A stretch of DNA of 64,000 nt from Choanephora cucurbitarum. Its lineage: Eukaryota > Mucoromycota > Mucoromycetes > Mucorales > Choanephoraceae. Each line of letters opens with the position of its first letter. Position 1 is the stretch's first letter. Made by a program: the position numbers and the translations under genes. The stretch lies in NCBI GenBank assembly GCA_025331435.1, contig JAIWNI010000096.1, positions 1 through 64,000 of the forward strand. The letters run 5' to 3'. This document shows positions 37,668 to 49,465 of the stretch, piece by piece. The notes under the pieces were generated by a model, which was given only the letters and a program-made list of their open reading frames with translations, was not told where the DNA came from and searched no databases.

Positions 37668-40600
37668 CTATTTAAGTTCCAAGAAATCCTTGGAGCGTAA
37701 AATCTTTTTGTGAGCTGCATTAAGAACACTTCCTTCCACGAAAGCGACACTATTGAAGACTTCGTTCCAGTGAGCGCGCCAGATAGACTGTAGGATGGAA
37801 CCCAAAATGTCATAAATAGACACTCGATCAGGCGATCGAATGTTAAATAGATTTAGCTGAAGGGTTGAGAGTTGAACATATATTTGACCTTCCATAAAAG
37901 GGTTGTTGAAATAGCGCTGGAAGGAAGAGGTCCACACGGACAATTTGCTAGAACAGGTAAAAAGCATGTGCTCGTCAGATTCGATATCGTGGCAGACTCG
38001 ACAGCGATCATCCTCAACATCCCTCAACAAAGGACAGAGGCGAGCCCTACTTGATAATTGACGGTGAATCAGGCGATACCACACATTGCGCACGTTGGAC
38101 TGCATAGGAGCGTCGACAAATGCCTGCCACTGGCTAGCAGAAATGTGAGGAATAGGGCTTGAACTTGTTTCTGGCAGCAGATTACTGAGGATCATACGCC
38201 GAAATTGCTTCCTTTTGAGATTCATCAAGGGTATGTCATTATATTGCAGACTATCAATGACAGGTTGAAGGTCTACTGGAGCCTCACAATTGCTGGAGTG
38301 CTGCATGTGATGGACTATGCTTGGATGCAGAGATACCTCACCTGTTGCTACTGCCCGTCTAATCTTGTTGAGGATCGAAGGAAATGGACAATCTTGGTTT
38401 GAGCGATAGACAATTTTCATATTGGTACTGTCAACTGCAAAGAAAGAATTTATCGTAGCTTGCTTCCAATATGTCGAGAAATGAAAGGAAGAAGAAGACG
38501 CTGGAGTTAAGGCTGCTTTAATCGGCAGAGCAAAACATGTTGCTACTGTCAATTGGTGTTCAGGCGAAAAGGAACGAGAGCAGTTGTTCATTGCTTGAAA
38601 GAGTGGCACAAATGCATGCAGAGCTTGGTTGGTCTTTGTAGGTTGGGCTGCCGGAAAGAGTAATGGTAACTGGAAGTACGGGACATTGCAAGCTGTTGAC
38701 AACAAAAATGTGTAAAGAGAAAAGAGCCAATGTGCAATTTGAGGGAACTCATTTTCTGATAGCAGCGATCCTATATATCGCATTTGCAAAGTTTGCTGCT
38801 GTGCCCTTATATTGAGCAAAGCCACTCCTCCTCTTGATTTGGGTAAATACAGTACACGTTTTGCAATCTTTGGAAAGAAGCCATGAGTGATGAACTGGTA
38901 AGACATAGATTCTATTTGGTCCAAGATCCTAGCTGGAAGTGTAGTAGTACGCAAAACATGCCAGAGTTTGGAGAGAACCAAAACGTTAGCGATGTGTGCG
39001 CGGCCATAAATAGATATCTGTCTCTGCCTATGGATATCAAAGCTAGCCTTTATTTTTGCCAAAAGTTCTTGACAAAAGATTTGCCTCTGATCCGTAGAGA
39101 CCCAAATAGGATAGCCCAAGTAACGTAAGTAGTTGGGAGAGTGAGAGTCAAACCAACGAAGTCCTGCCTCGTTTGTAACAAGGTGACGAATTGCAGAGGT
39201 CGAAGGAAGACTACCTTGTAGTGGAAAGGCTACAGATTTGTTGTAGTTGACCAATGAGTTTGAAGCCGCATTGTAGCCGGTTAGCAAAGCCTGAACTTCA
39301 GTAAACTCGTCAACAGAGTTGATGAAAATAATAACATCATCCGCATACGCCAATAGCTTAACCGGTGGAGGAGGTACAGCTGGAATGGAGCAAGAGGTGC
39401 TATTGGATTGACATACATATCCGGTTATCGCTTCGTTATGTAATATAGATAACAAAAAAGGCTCCAAGGCCAAATTGAAGAGGATGGGAGAGATGGCATC
39501 TCCTTGACGAAGACCTCGTTTTTGGACAATTGATCGAGAAAGAAAACCATTGACATTGACTACTATTTGTGTGGCAAAGAAAAGTTGGTTAATAGTGTCA
39601 ACGAAGGCATCGGGAAAACCAAATCTCTAAAGAACCTTAGACAAGTATTCAGGATGAATTCGATCATAGGCTTTATGTTGATTGAGCATAATGCCCAATC
39701 CAGGAGAGTTGGAGAGTTTGGCGTCATTCATGATCAAGCGTAGAGTTTGACCATGGTCACCAATATAGCGGCCGTGCATGAAACCTGCTTGAAAAGGGGA
39801 TATTAGATCATCAGCAATCACCATTACCCGTTGGTTAAGCAATCGGGTGAAGATCTTGCAATCCGCATTGATAAGAGAAATGGGCCTCCAGTTCGCAAGG
39901 TTGGACAGATCACCCGACTTAGGCAACAAAACGATACAAGTTTCCAGCCAAGAAGTGGGAAATCGTTGATGTAGAATAGCGTCGTTGAAGACGGTAATAA
40001 CCAAATCTTTACACGCGGGGCGATCAATAATAAGACGAAGGATTTCATATGGAAGTCCATCCCGACCAGGACTGCTTTGCTTAGGCGACCGCCTTGCACC
40101 TTGAGCAATATCATCAAAAGCGAAAGGTTCTACCAAAGACTCTGCCTGTTGCGCATCCATCGTCTTGTCAATGTGGGTAAGTAGGTCATCGATACACCTA
40201 TTGCCAGTGGGCTCGGTAGAAAAGAGGTTTTGATAGAAATCAGCAGCAGCATTTAATTTACTTTGAGGATCAGTACAAATTACACCAGTATCTGGATGAA
40301 CTAGGTGCAAAATGTGTCGACGGCGTTGTCGTGCTGTAGCTGTACGTTTGAGATATCCAGCCGATTTTTCATTGTTGGCTAACCAACGTTTACCAGATTT
40401 CAATAGAGCAATCTCTGACAATTCCTTCTGTAATAGGGCTAATTCTTTCTCGATTGGTTCAACAAAGAGATCCAAGAGCTCAGAACCAGCGTAATTGCGA
40501 TAGCAGCTATTGCGTTCACTTTGAAGAACTCGAATGCGGTCGTCCCGCCAGTGGGAGCGAAAACGACAAAAGTTCCTTGTCAACTTGGCTACCAACTTTT

Positions 40601-41534
40601 TTAGGCGGTCCCAATGTTGCTGAGGCGAAAAAGTTGTGGCTGTCAAATGGCGAGTAGCATACGATTCAATACCCGAGTTGATTTTGTGGGCATAAGAAGG
40701 AATACGAACCAAATTGGGATTTGCTCGCCATAGTCCTTTACCCAATAAAGACAAGCCGACGGAATATTGAATGGATAGCAGGGCATGATCTGTCCATCGA
40801 CGGTTGAGGTACAACACATCGCCATCAATTGTGTTATGTCGAATCAAAGGACTGGCAAACATGTTATCAATACAGGTATGCACAGCTTGGGTACTCTTAA
40901 AAGTCGGATAGTAAGGATCTGAAGAAGCTGGGTCATTCAGGCAGTCAACAAGCCTGGATCCGAACAGCTGTAGTAAATCATGGGGTTGAGCTCCTCTGCG
41001 TGTATGGTGGTTACTATTTTGATCAAAGCAATAATTGAAATCGCCGCCAACAAACAAGTAATCCAAGAGATCAGGAAACTCAGATTCTAAGGCATATAGT
41101 GTACTGATCATATTTTAGAAAAATTCATTCCTTATTGCATCAGTGCTAACTGGGGCGTACAAGTTGAGAATATAAATGGGATGGAAGGAGGGCATATCGG
41201 GCATGGTAACAGATGCGAGTATAAACCGACCATCAGCTGCTTGTTTCAAGACTTTCATGTCCAAAGCGGGGTGTAGATTGACTATACCGCAATGGGTGGT
41301 CCAGATGGCTTGATGAACTTGTAACTGTAGATTGAGATTGTGTGTAGTAGAATCAAAGGAGTGTGATGGAATAGCTGTTTCTTGAAAGAGTAACAAGCTA
41401 CATTTGAGAGAACGAAGATATCTTAAAAATTCAGAAGTAGAAGAGCGATCAGAGATTTTATAAATAGTTCGACAATTGAGAGAACCAATCTTTAAATGAC
41501 AAGTTCTCTCCTCTGAGTAATTGTCATTATTCAT
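37668..41534 (-). pseudogene. LINE B ORF2 (endonuclease-reverse transcriptase), two nonsense codons
   Basis: One frame runs from 41534 to 37668, interrupted by TAA near 41112 (after RNEFF) and TAG at 39627 (after EYLSKVL). The endonuclease shows SLNCRTI, GGDFNYCFD and RWTDHALLSIQ. The reverse transcriptase shows SPGRDGLPYEILR, NWRPISLINADCKIF, RGLRQGDAISPILFN and LLAYADDVIIF. The C-terminal motif is CRVCHDIESDEHMLFTC. The stop at 39627 falls between RT motifs, so only truncated products are possible without readthrough. ORF2 begins two bases upstream of the end of ORF1 spacing, typical of tightly linked LINE ORFs. Confidence 0.88.
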
Positions 41535-41536
41535 AA

Positions 41537-42803
41537 TTAGAGATTATAGCGCTCAGGGCGCTTAGTAAGACGTCCGGAGCGAGTGCGATGAGTTGCCTCA
41601 CCTGAAGAAGGAGAACCTGTATCTAATGAAGGTTGAACAGGCGAATTATCAGTATCAGTCATGTTCGTATCTTCATCAGAAGAAGATAAAGCGACCAATT
41701 CAGTATCCATCTGATTACTGTTATCCGCAATAGGCTCCTCTACAGCACTGATTGGGTGTTGTTGTACAGACTCTTCAGTTTCCATCATAATCTCAGGAGA
41801 CTCAGAAGGGGAAGACCGTTGATCAGAGGAGAATGAAACCTCGTCAATGGCTTTGGTAGAGCAGGTAGGTGATGCGGTAGAAGAAGGGAAAAAGGTATCC
41901 CAAGTGATGCGAGAAGGGCCAGTGGAATCGTCCTGACGAGAACGCTTCTTATTCGTATTCCAAGATGCTTGAGGACACTTGGCACGCAGGTGTTCGTAGC
42001 TCCCACAAATAAAGCAGGCCTTACGACGGAGATTCAATTTAGGACAATTGGCTTTCAAATGGTCGTCTGCATGACAATAAGCACACACAGGCTTCATATT
42101 TTTCCAGCTCAAACGGAGCGAATGATCCTTCTCCCAGGAAGGGATTTGGGAGGATAAAGGCAAAAATTGCTTAGTCTTATCCCGATTGAGGGTGACAAAG
42201 CCTCGTCCATTGAACCAATGACCATCCTCAATATATCGTAGTCCAATTTCAAGAATATCCCCATATTGGGACAGAAGATCAATAAGCTTAGTCTTCAAAA
42301 TTGCCTCCTGCTCATGAGGGATTTCAGCAATACCAATGCGAACAACGTTAGCGTTAGAGTCCAAAGTTCGACTAACTTGCAAAGGTTGATCTTGAATCAC
42401 GAAAAAATTTTAAGAGAGCCTGATCTCGCTCATCTGCAGTTGGAAAGTTGATCTCAACAAATCGTTGACGACCCACTCTACGCTCTCTGAGGCCAATACC
42501 ACTCGGGAATTGGTCTCGCAAGATACAGTTAAGACTTTTGTTCTGAAAATCAAGGCCAGTCAAAGGAGCCAAATCGATAGCAATCGAAAAGCGATCCTTG
42601 GATTCAACAAAAACAGTGTTACTGTGAGCTGTATCAACTTCAAAAGGAGAACGTTGAAACGATCGCAGTCGCTGAGCCCAAGTAGCGACTTGGAAGGATT
42701 CATGGTTGGGATTTTGGTTGGAAGATTGCGTACCATTCCCTTGGGAAATGGCAGCATCTTCACCAGAAAATTTTTGGTTCTGAATTTTATTGGAAAGAGC
42801 CAT
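41537..42803 (-). pseudogene. LINE B ORF1 (RNA-binding, zinc knuckles), one frameshift
   Basis: ORF1 starts at 42803 and ends at 41537, but a one-base shift in the T-run near 42405 splits it into 42372-42803 and 41537-42400. The downstream part has two CCHC knuckles, CAYCHADDHLKANC and CFICGSYEHLRAKC, and ends in an acidic then basic tail. LINE ORF1 proteins bind element RNA. The frameshift could in principle be a programmed site, but a plain mutation is the simpler reading. Confidence 0.85.
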
Positions 42804-42805
42804 GA

Positions 42806-42819
42806 TACACTAGCAATGC
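42806..42819. repeat. Target-site duplication, right copy
   Basis: Identical over 14 bp to 35547-35560. It marks the outer 5' boundary of the LINE A + LINE B composite. Confidence 0.85.
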
Positions 42820-43059
42820 AAGTGTGGGATGAGCGGAATTCCTGCGGAGTATATATCCTATTGATGGTGCAATTTGGGGTGTACGAGACACTTATAATTT
42901 ATCCGAAAATGTGTGACCTGATGAGCTCACAACAATTTGAACAACTGATAAATATGGCATGTGTTGTAATAAGCATTGGAAACTATGAAGTGGACCTCAT
43001 ACTCTCAATAATGACCAAAATGTAGTTAAACTCATGGAGTTTTAGAAAATATAAACATA

Positions 43060-44105
43060 AAATATCTTTTAATACTTTGTTGGGCCGCCATTGGCTTCTA
43101 TAACTGCCTTACAGCGATTGGCATACTGCCAACTAAGCGTTCTGCAAGCTCATGGCTGATCTTACCCCAACTTTCTTCTAACGCAACTTTCAGCTGATCA
43201 ACATTACTAATGTTTGGCCTTCTCTCTTCGATGAGCTTATCGAGAGAGCTCCACAGATGCTCAATTAGGTTGAGGTCAGGGCGGTTGATTTAATGGGAGT
43301 CTGTCCACCACGTCGCATACTCACCTGTGTGGCAGGTGGCGCCGTCTTCTTGTAATATGAAGCTTTGGTCCTCCTTCTGGTTCATATCAATGAACCATGG
43401 CATGAATTTTCTAGCCAAAATGTTGATGTAGGCATCCTGATCTACAGAGCCATCAACAAAGGCCAAAGGACCAAAACCACCTGCCCAAAAACAGCCCCAA
43501 ATCATGACACTGCCTTTTCACCACTTAGTTGTAGAGACAACATGATCAGCTTGGTATCTCTCACCGGCCTTGCGGACCACTCTGGCTCCTCCACAATAGC
43601 CCTCGACAGTGAACCTTGATTCAACCGACCAAACTACACGTCTCCAGTCATCCTTTGTCCATTTGACCCTTTCCTTAGCCCAACGAAGCCTTTTCAACCT
43701 ATTTTCCTCTGTAAACTTTGGCTTGTGTGCCGCAAAGTAGGAACTAAAGCCCAAATCCTTCAAATATCTGATCAAAGTATCTCGATGGAAGACAATTTCA
43801 CTTGCCTTTACCTCCATATTAATTTGGGCATATGAGGCAAGCGGATTGCGTCTCGTAATCAATTCAAGACTTCTTGCATCCCTTTCACTCAGCTTCTTGG
43901 ATCTTCCAGGGCTAGTACGACCAATAGGTGTACCAGTTTGGTCGGCACGGTCCAACAAAGTCTGCACAGTTGCTTTACTGAGCTCAACAACGTCTACAAT
44001 GTTTTGCTTGGAAAGATTTGCTTTTCTAAGGTATTAAATGCCCCACAAAACAGGCTCTTCTAATTTCTCGCCACGCTTGGCATTCTCGGAAGCGGCTTCA
44101 CTGTT
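43060..44105 (-). pseudogene. Tc1/mariner transposase relic
   Basis: A Tc1-type transposase is readable with interruptions. The N-terminal helix-turn-helix region contains YLRKANLSKQNIVDVVELSK and TPIGRTSPGRSKKLSERDAR. The core has WTKDDWRRVVWSVESRFTVE, where the usual Asp of DESRF is Val, then after a TGA MIWGCFWAGGFGPLAFV and FILQEDGATCHTG (second Asp present), then after a TAA PDLNLIEHLW (final Glu present). The missing first Asp and three in-frame stops show it is inactive. The TA that begins the 14-bp duplication at 42806 might be part of its old end, but terminal repeats were not proven. Confidence 0.85.
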
Positions 44106-44238
44106 TGTTTTTTGTTGTTTTCTAAGAGGTATATGTAGTTTTATAAAGAAAAGTAATAGAAAGTATATTAAAAACTAGCCGACCTACTCGCTACGCTCGC
44201 TTTACGGCCGTCGTCGCCTGCGGTCTTGATCCTGGCAA

Positions 44239-44275
44239 CCCCCCCCCCACCCACACACCCACACACCCACATATA
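44239..44275 (+). repeat. C-tract and CA-rich simple repeat
   Basis: A run of ten C is followed by CCCACACA-type repeats, inside the 3' part of the Helitron. Confidence 0.85.
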
Positions 44276-44333
44276 TCCACCAATCGACCCCTATAACTGA
44301 GTTCATTTAAAGTCTAAAATTGGTACAATTTAT

Positions 44334-47300
44334 TTAATTCAAAAGTAGTTCAGGATAAATGATGTTTTCTATTTTACTATGGTTAGTGTTATCAGAATTT
44401 GGTTGATGAAGAATATGAATTCCCTTTAGGTTAGTTGATCTTGATAGAGCAACATATAGTTGTCCATGAGTAAACGTAGGGTTACGCAGATCAATTCCAA
44501 CATTTTCTAATGATTGGCCTTGCGACTTGTTAATAGTCATTGCAAAACTTAGCTTGACAGGGAATTGCTTTCGTGTAAGGATAAAGGGATATTCATTTCC
44601 CAAGGTAGAGAGTTGAATTCGAGGAATAACTTCTGTTTGTTCGTTTTCTGAGCCATCTTCATGCAATATAGAGACTATTAATGTATATGAAAGGATATTT
44701 TTTACAATAAGCCTTGTACCGTTGCATAAACCTTTTTGAGGATTTAGGTTCCTTGACAACATAACAATACATCCTTTTTTTAAACTAAGCTTTGCAGGTG
44801 GAAAGTTTGGAGGGCTGAGTGTTTGAAGGTATTCCGGAGCTAGGCGGTGTACTTCATCATTTTCTTGTTCTGATGTATCAGCAGTATCGGCAGAGAGCAA
44901 GGTTATTGAATCCCCAGGCATGAGGTCCAACACCATTTCGTTTAAGCTGTCAACAACTGAGTTTTGTGTAGTCAATATAGCCGATTTAAAAAAAGAAATG
45001 GGGATTTTCTAATGATCGATCAAGATCTTGTTTAGGATATATCTTGGAAATCAGCTCTTTAAGTGAAAGCGTTTGCGATATGTAGTCCGGAAAAGAGATG
45101 TTTTGATTCTGAAAACTTGTATGATGCGTAATCAAATCTAGCCATTTCTTAAAATGAGCATCATTGGATGTTGTTCCCCGGACACGCATGTTAATACGAA
45201 GCTGTACAACGGTTATTCTTGACCAAATATACGAATTTTTGATCGAAGCATCAACAATCATTGCACGATTACCATTTCTGATAACCGGAGGGATTTGAGC
45301 AAAATCTCCACCCAGCACAACAGGTATACCGCCAAATAGCTTATCGCTGCTGCAAATATCTTTCAGACTTCTATCAACAGCTTCAAAACAGAGTTTGTTT
45401 TGCATTGGTACTTTATCTCAAATGATCAGAGTAGCACTTCTCAACAAATCAGTTAGATGACCTTTCTTTGTTATACAACACAGAGAAGTCTCATTGACTG
45501 CTATAGGTATCTTAAACCTGAAATGAGACGTACGTTCACCAAAAAGAAGCAAGGAAGCAATACCAGAAGATGCGACGCATAAAACAATCTTTTCTTGACT
45601 GCGAAAGTAGTTGCAAAGAGCATTGTAGACAAAGGTTTTGCCAGTACCTGCTGGGCCATGAAGAAAGTAACAAACGTTTCGAGAGCCAGATGAACTTGTA
45701 CTGTCTGCTATGGAGTGCTCAACGCCATTTACAATAGTATCAAAAGCGTTTTTTTGATCTTCGTTAAAAAGAGTATATTTTGATTCATAAGCTGCTTTTT
45801 CGAATTCGACATCATATGCAAGTTGTTCATTTATCAGCCTGTTAAGTGATGCCTTCTGTCTATTTTCCAGTACATCTAGATCATTAGTCCAATCATTTTT
45901 ATATGAAGGCATTTGACGTGACTCTAAAGATGAACCAAGGCGGCCAAGCTTTTCGCCCAACAGGAATAAGCCATAATCCCATTCAGATCGACCTTTATAA
46001 AACAGGCTGTCATCAGTCACTGTATACTTTTCATGCAATTGGCCTGGAAACAGAGTCTGTAGCTTATGAGCTAGGTCGTCGCAGATACTAACGCAAAACT
46101 CTTCCCAAAGCAATGCTGGCTCAATCAACTGTCCAAAAGTCAAAGCAGTAACGAACAGGTTGTGAAGAGAACTGCCAGTTGAAAACATGACAGCTTCATT
46201 AAAGCAATGGTTTCATTCTTGATCATCTTCTATTAAATGAAGCTTTAAGCAAGCTTGCATGAATGTCTCATACTGTACGCCATCTACCGTTCGAAGATCT
46301 TTGAAAGACTTTGATCCAGCTAAGTTTGTTAATAACAACCGGAGGTAGAACCGTTCACCAGATTGTGGACTACAGTATGGCACTCTACCAACTGCAAATC
46401 CTCTTTGGCAATGTTTCCACACTCTATCTTTCTTATCCCAAACAAAATATTGCGGAAAGTCTTGATAAAGATACTTTTGAGCAGTTGGATTATTCTGATA
46501 GTGGTAAAAGTAGGCCGTTAGCATAGTACGACTATTCGCAAGTGTGTGTTCAAGCTCAGAGGGAGTAGCATCCTCAGGGAAGTAAACTGGCTGCTGATCA
46601 GGCAGATGCAATGCTAACAGTGCAACTGTTGGATCTTCTTTGTGAGTTTTGTACTCGAATATGCGAGCAAAAGCTTTCGTGGGACCAATGTAACGACCTT
46701 GAAGATGTCTTTCAATCTCGTTCTCAGTATCGCTCAACTTCAAAGTTGTTCTGTCAGAGCCTTTATAAACGTATTTGTTTATGTACTTAATAGCTTTGAC
46801 ACTTTGACAGCATTCAACATTAATATGCGTTTTGAATTTCTTTGAGAGATATGGGTTGTAAAGTACGATCCATCTATTATCAATGACAATTGATCCACCG
46901 CCTTGTCCCAGAGGATTGCGAATGGAGTGTTGAGAATCGGGATCAGTAGATCTTGCTCTTTTATACAGAGGATAACCATCATCAGAGATAACAGTTTGCT
47001 CAGTGAATGTCTTTGGAAATTCTTTAGAGCATTTTAAGTTTCCATTTGCATCTTTGACCATACATGGGGATTTTGGATTCAAGTTACCGCAAGGCCCATG
47101 AACCATGTTCTTAGTAACTATCTCATAAAGCTCAGGATCACTTTCTTTTGAAGGGATCTCAGCGGAGATGATCCGGTCGATTTCGTCAGCGGAATGGATA
47201 GCGTAAGATGAATCCAAAAACAGAAGCAAATGAAGATGAGGAAAGCCTCTTTTTTGGTATTCTGTTGTTCGAACTAATCCCTTATAAGTGCCAAATACAT

Positions 47301-48847
47301 TCTTCACTTTCAAATCTTTCAACAGTTCTTTCACTTTCAAATCAAACACTCTAGCTACCAAATCTGGTCGGTCAGATGCATTTTGACCAGGTAACAATTC
47401 TCTTTGGATCTCAATCCAGCGAGGATTAGCTGTAAATGTGATGAACAAACAAGGCTTTCCGAAATAACGAACAATAGCCATTGAGTCTTGGTATTGCTTA
47501 GCCATAAATCTTGCTCCGCCTGTATAAGAACTTGGCAAGATGAAGCGCTTGCCCAAAGAAGTAGCATCGATATCCTCAGAGATAAGCGCATCTTGCACAC
47601 CATTGTAGAGGTCAGCACGAATATTTGATTGATGTGTTTTGATCCAGTCTAATTTCGTTTGATCGCAAATGGCCCAAACATCAACCAAATATTGCTGGAA
47701 AAGTCTTTTTGCGTAAAACAAAGTAAGAAATTCTTGATGTCTTTGATGAAGTCGGAACCTGTAGTATGCTCTTTGTGTGAGGCGACTGTCTTGACCATCC
47801 AATCTCAGGCCCCAGTTCCAGCCCAAATCTCCCATTGGAAACAGCAATACGTAATGCAAGGGCATATACAACGCATGAGTTTGTGAGATAGTGGAAAAAG
47901 AAAACTCTCCCTCAGAATGTCGAAGATAAATTCGAATTACTCTGAAACTATCAGAGGAGCTCTCATTTGGCAAAATAGCAGCTACCTCACTGGCTGTAGG
48001 CACATTCTCTATCTTTGCCAGCCACTAATTCCATCTTCAACGATGGGTAAACACGAATGAAAGACTGTTCTATGGTTGTACCTTCAAGAAGCTCATGTGC
48101 AGTCTTATAAAGTCTTACATAAGGATTGCATTGATGAAGCTCTGTAGACAATCCTTGGATTAGCTCATTGTCCAAGTCCTCATTGTTTGCAGCTCGAATT
48201 GATGCTGCGTATTCAGGGTCAAAGATACAGAGTTGTGCATATCTAGCCTGATTGTTATTCTCAGCGGAAATTGGCCCTTGAGTGTGGTACATTTGGCCAT
48301 GAATCTGGAAGGGCATGTTGGTGAGGTTGCTGTTGCTAACTTCGCAACGCAAAGAAGTGAAAGCGAAAGCAGCATTAAAGCGTCTCAAATTATTTTTGAA
48401 ATGCTGTCCGCGGGAAGCGATGTCCTCATACAATCCCTTCACATAGGAGGGGGGGATCTTTCAGCAAATCTACTTTGACAGCACCAGCCTTGCAACACGA
48501 CATCCAAAAAACATTATTTTTGGTTGAGTTGGAAGGTAACTCGGCCTTCCAGTGCTTAGCACCACATTTGTCGCAAACCTGATCCATTAAACCTAAATCG
48601 AATGGCTGGAGGCGAGAGAGCTCAGAAATATATGCTGCAGGCAATTGAGTTCTTCGGCCTCGAGACCTAGTTTCATTGGCATTGGTTATACGGCTGTTGT
48701 TTCTCAAAGTTCGTTGTCTACGTTCCTATGAAATAAATCAAGTTAGTGAGATATTTTGCTGCTTAATTCTAGCTCAAATCTTACACGACAGATATCGCAA
48801 GTAACAAAGGTATTGTGTTGAAATGTTGCACCACATGTAGTGCTCAT
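44334..48847 (-). pseudogene. Helitron RepHel protein gene (Rep nuclease + Pif1-like helicase), decayed
   Basis: The gene starts at 48847 (MSTTCGATFQHN), has an early GT-AG intron, and reads through 44334 with three frameshifts (one in a 7-G tract at 48449-48455, one near 47995, one in a T-run near 44990) and two TGA codons at expected Trp positions (near 46213 and 45418). The Rep domain has the HUH motif as PHLHLLLF and the Tyr pair in KYINKYVYKG. The helicase has FLHGPAGTGKTFVYNAL (Walker A), VVLGGDFAQIPPVI, TINKSQGQSLENVGIDLR and YVALSRSTNLKGI. In active elements Rep nicks and replicates the transposon and the helicase unwinds it. This copy cannot make the whole protein. Confidence 0.9.
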
Positions 48848-48999
48848 AGTAACGGGAAGAATATAAGCTTTTGAAGAAAGAGTAATAAAAAAAATTTGAA
48901 ATTAAGGGGAAACCAAAAAACAGGACGTGACGTCAGTAATTTTATTTAATCTGTTATTTCAGTAATATATGTTTTGATTGATTCCTATAAATTTTTGGC

Positions 49000-49028
49000 C
49001 GTATGTAGATTTATTTGGTGTGACTGTA
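49000..49028 (-). repeat. 29-bp motif, inverted copy of 35251-35279
   Basis: Perfect reverse complement of 35251-35279. It sits between the Helitron coding region and a short LINE tail. Confidence 0.75.
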
Positions 49029-49032
49029 TATT

Positions 49033-49091
49033 AATATTTTGATGAGTTTTAATTTAATTTAATAAGTTTAAATATTCATCCATAAAAAAAA
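49033..49091 (+). mobile_element. Solo LINE B 3' tail
   Basis: This segment shares AATATTTTGATGAGTTTTAA and TTCATCCATAAAAAAAA with the 3' UTR and poly(A) of LINE B (37568-37640, minus strand), in opposite orientation and with small indels. It ends in A8. It looks like an extremely 5'-truncated insertion of the same LINE family. Confidence 0.6.
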
Positions 49092-49149
49092 TTAATAGAT
49101 TAACTGATGACTGATAGTTCTAAAAACCATCTCCAGTGAACTAACTTGA

Positions 49150-49465
49150 TTTTCTTCTTCATACGCTGTTAGGCGGCAAGTCCTTAGCTGGCTTGTGCGC
49201 GAATGGCTTACGCGTATATCATCATCCTGACGGCAGGACATTGCGGATCTGTTTGGACGGGCTCTGCTCTGTTTGCGTGCATTGCAAATGAATAACTAGT
49301 TTTTATTCATTACTTGTTTCTACGATTACTTTTCTTCTTCACACGCTGTTAGGCGGCAAGTCCTTAGCTGGCTTGTGCGCGAATGGCTTACGCGTATATC
49401 ATCATCCTGACGGCAGGACATTGCGGATCTGTTTGGACGGGCTCTGCTCTGTTTGCGTGCTTTTC
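49150..49465 (-). repeat. Tandem duplication, 180-bp offset
   Basis: About 135 bp at 49150-49283 recurs at 49330-49463 with one mismatch in the first bases; 45 bp of unrelated sequence lies between. The right unit is the end of the inverted-repeat arm (matching 8318-8432); the left unit lies outside the arm. Confidence 0.85.

Larger units (their letters stand above)
37568..42805 (-). mobile_element. LINE B: nearly full-length L1-like retrotransposon
   Basis: A two-ORF non-LTR element: ORF1 with two CCHC zinc knuckles, ORF2 with AP-type endonuclease, reverse transcriptase and C-terminal zinc-knuckle domain. No RNase H is seen, which with the CCHC motifs suggests an L1-like clade (inference). 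Its poly(A) is T10 at 37568-37577, fused directly to LINE A. Its 5' end at 42805 is only 2 nt before the ORF1 ATG and abuts the 14-bp target-site duplication, so it is at most slightly truncated. It carries one frameshift and two nonsense codons and so is dead or borderline. Confidence 0.9.
44176..48900 (-). mobile_element. Helitron (rolling-circle transposon), 5' end not resolved
   Basis: The element encodes a RepHel protein on the minus strand. Its 3' end is placed at 44176: the strand ends GGTCGGCTAG and the next host base is T, as expected for Helitron 3' CTAG ends inserted at AT. A GC-rich segment precedes the end (short GCCG/CGGC arms possible), then a C10/CA-rich tract at 44239-44275. 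The 5' end lies above 48847, possibly near 49000, and could not be fixed. Confidence 0.8.
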
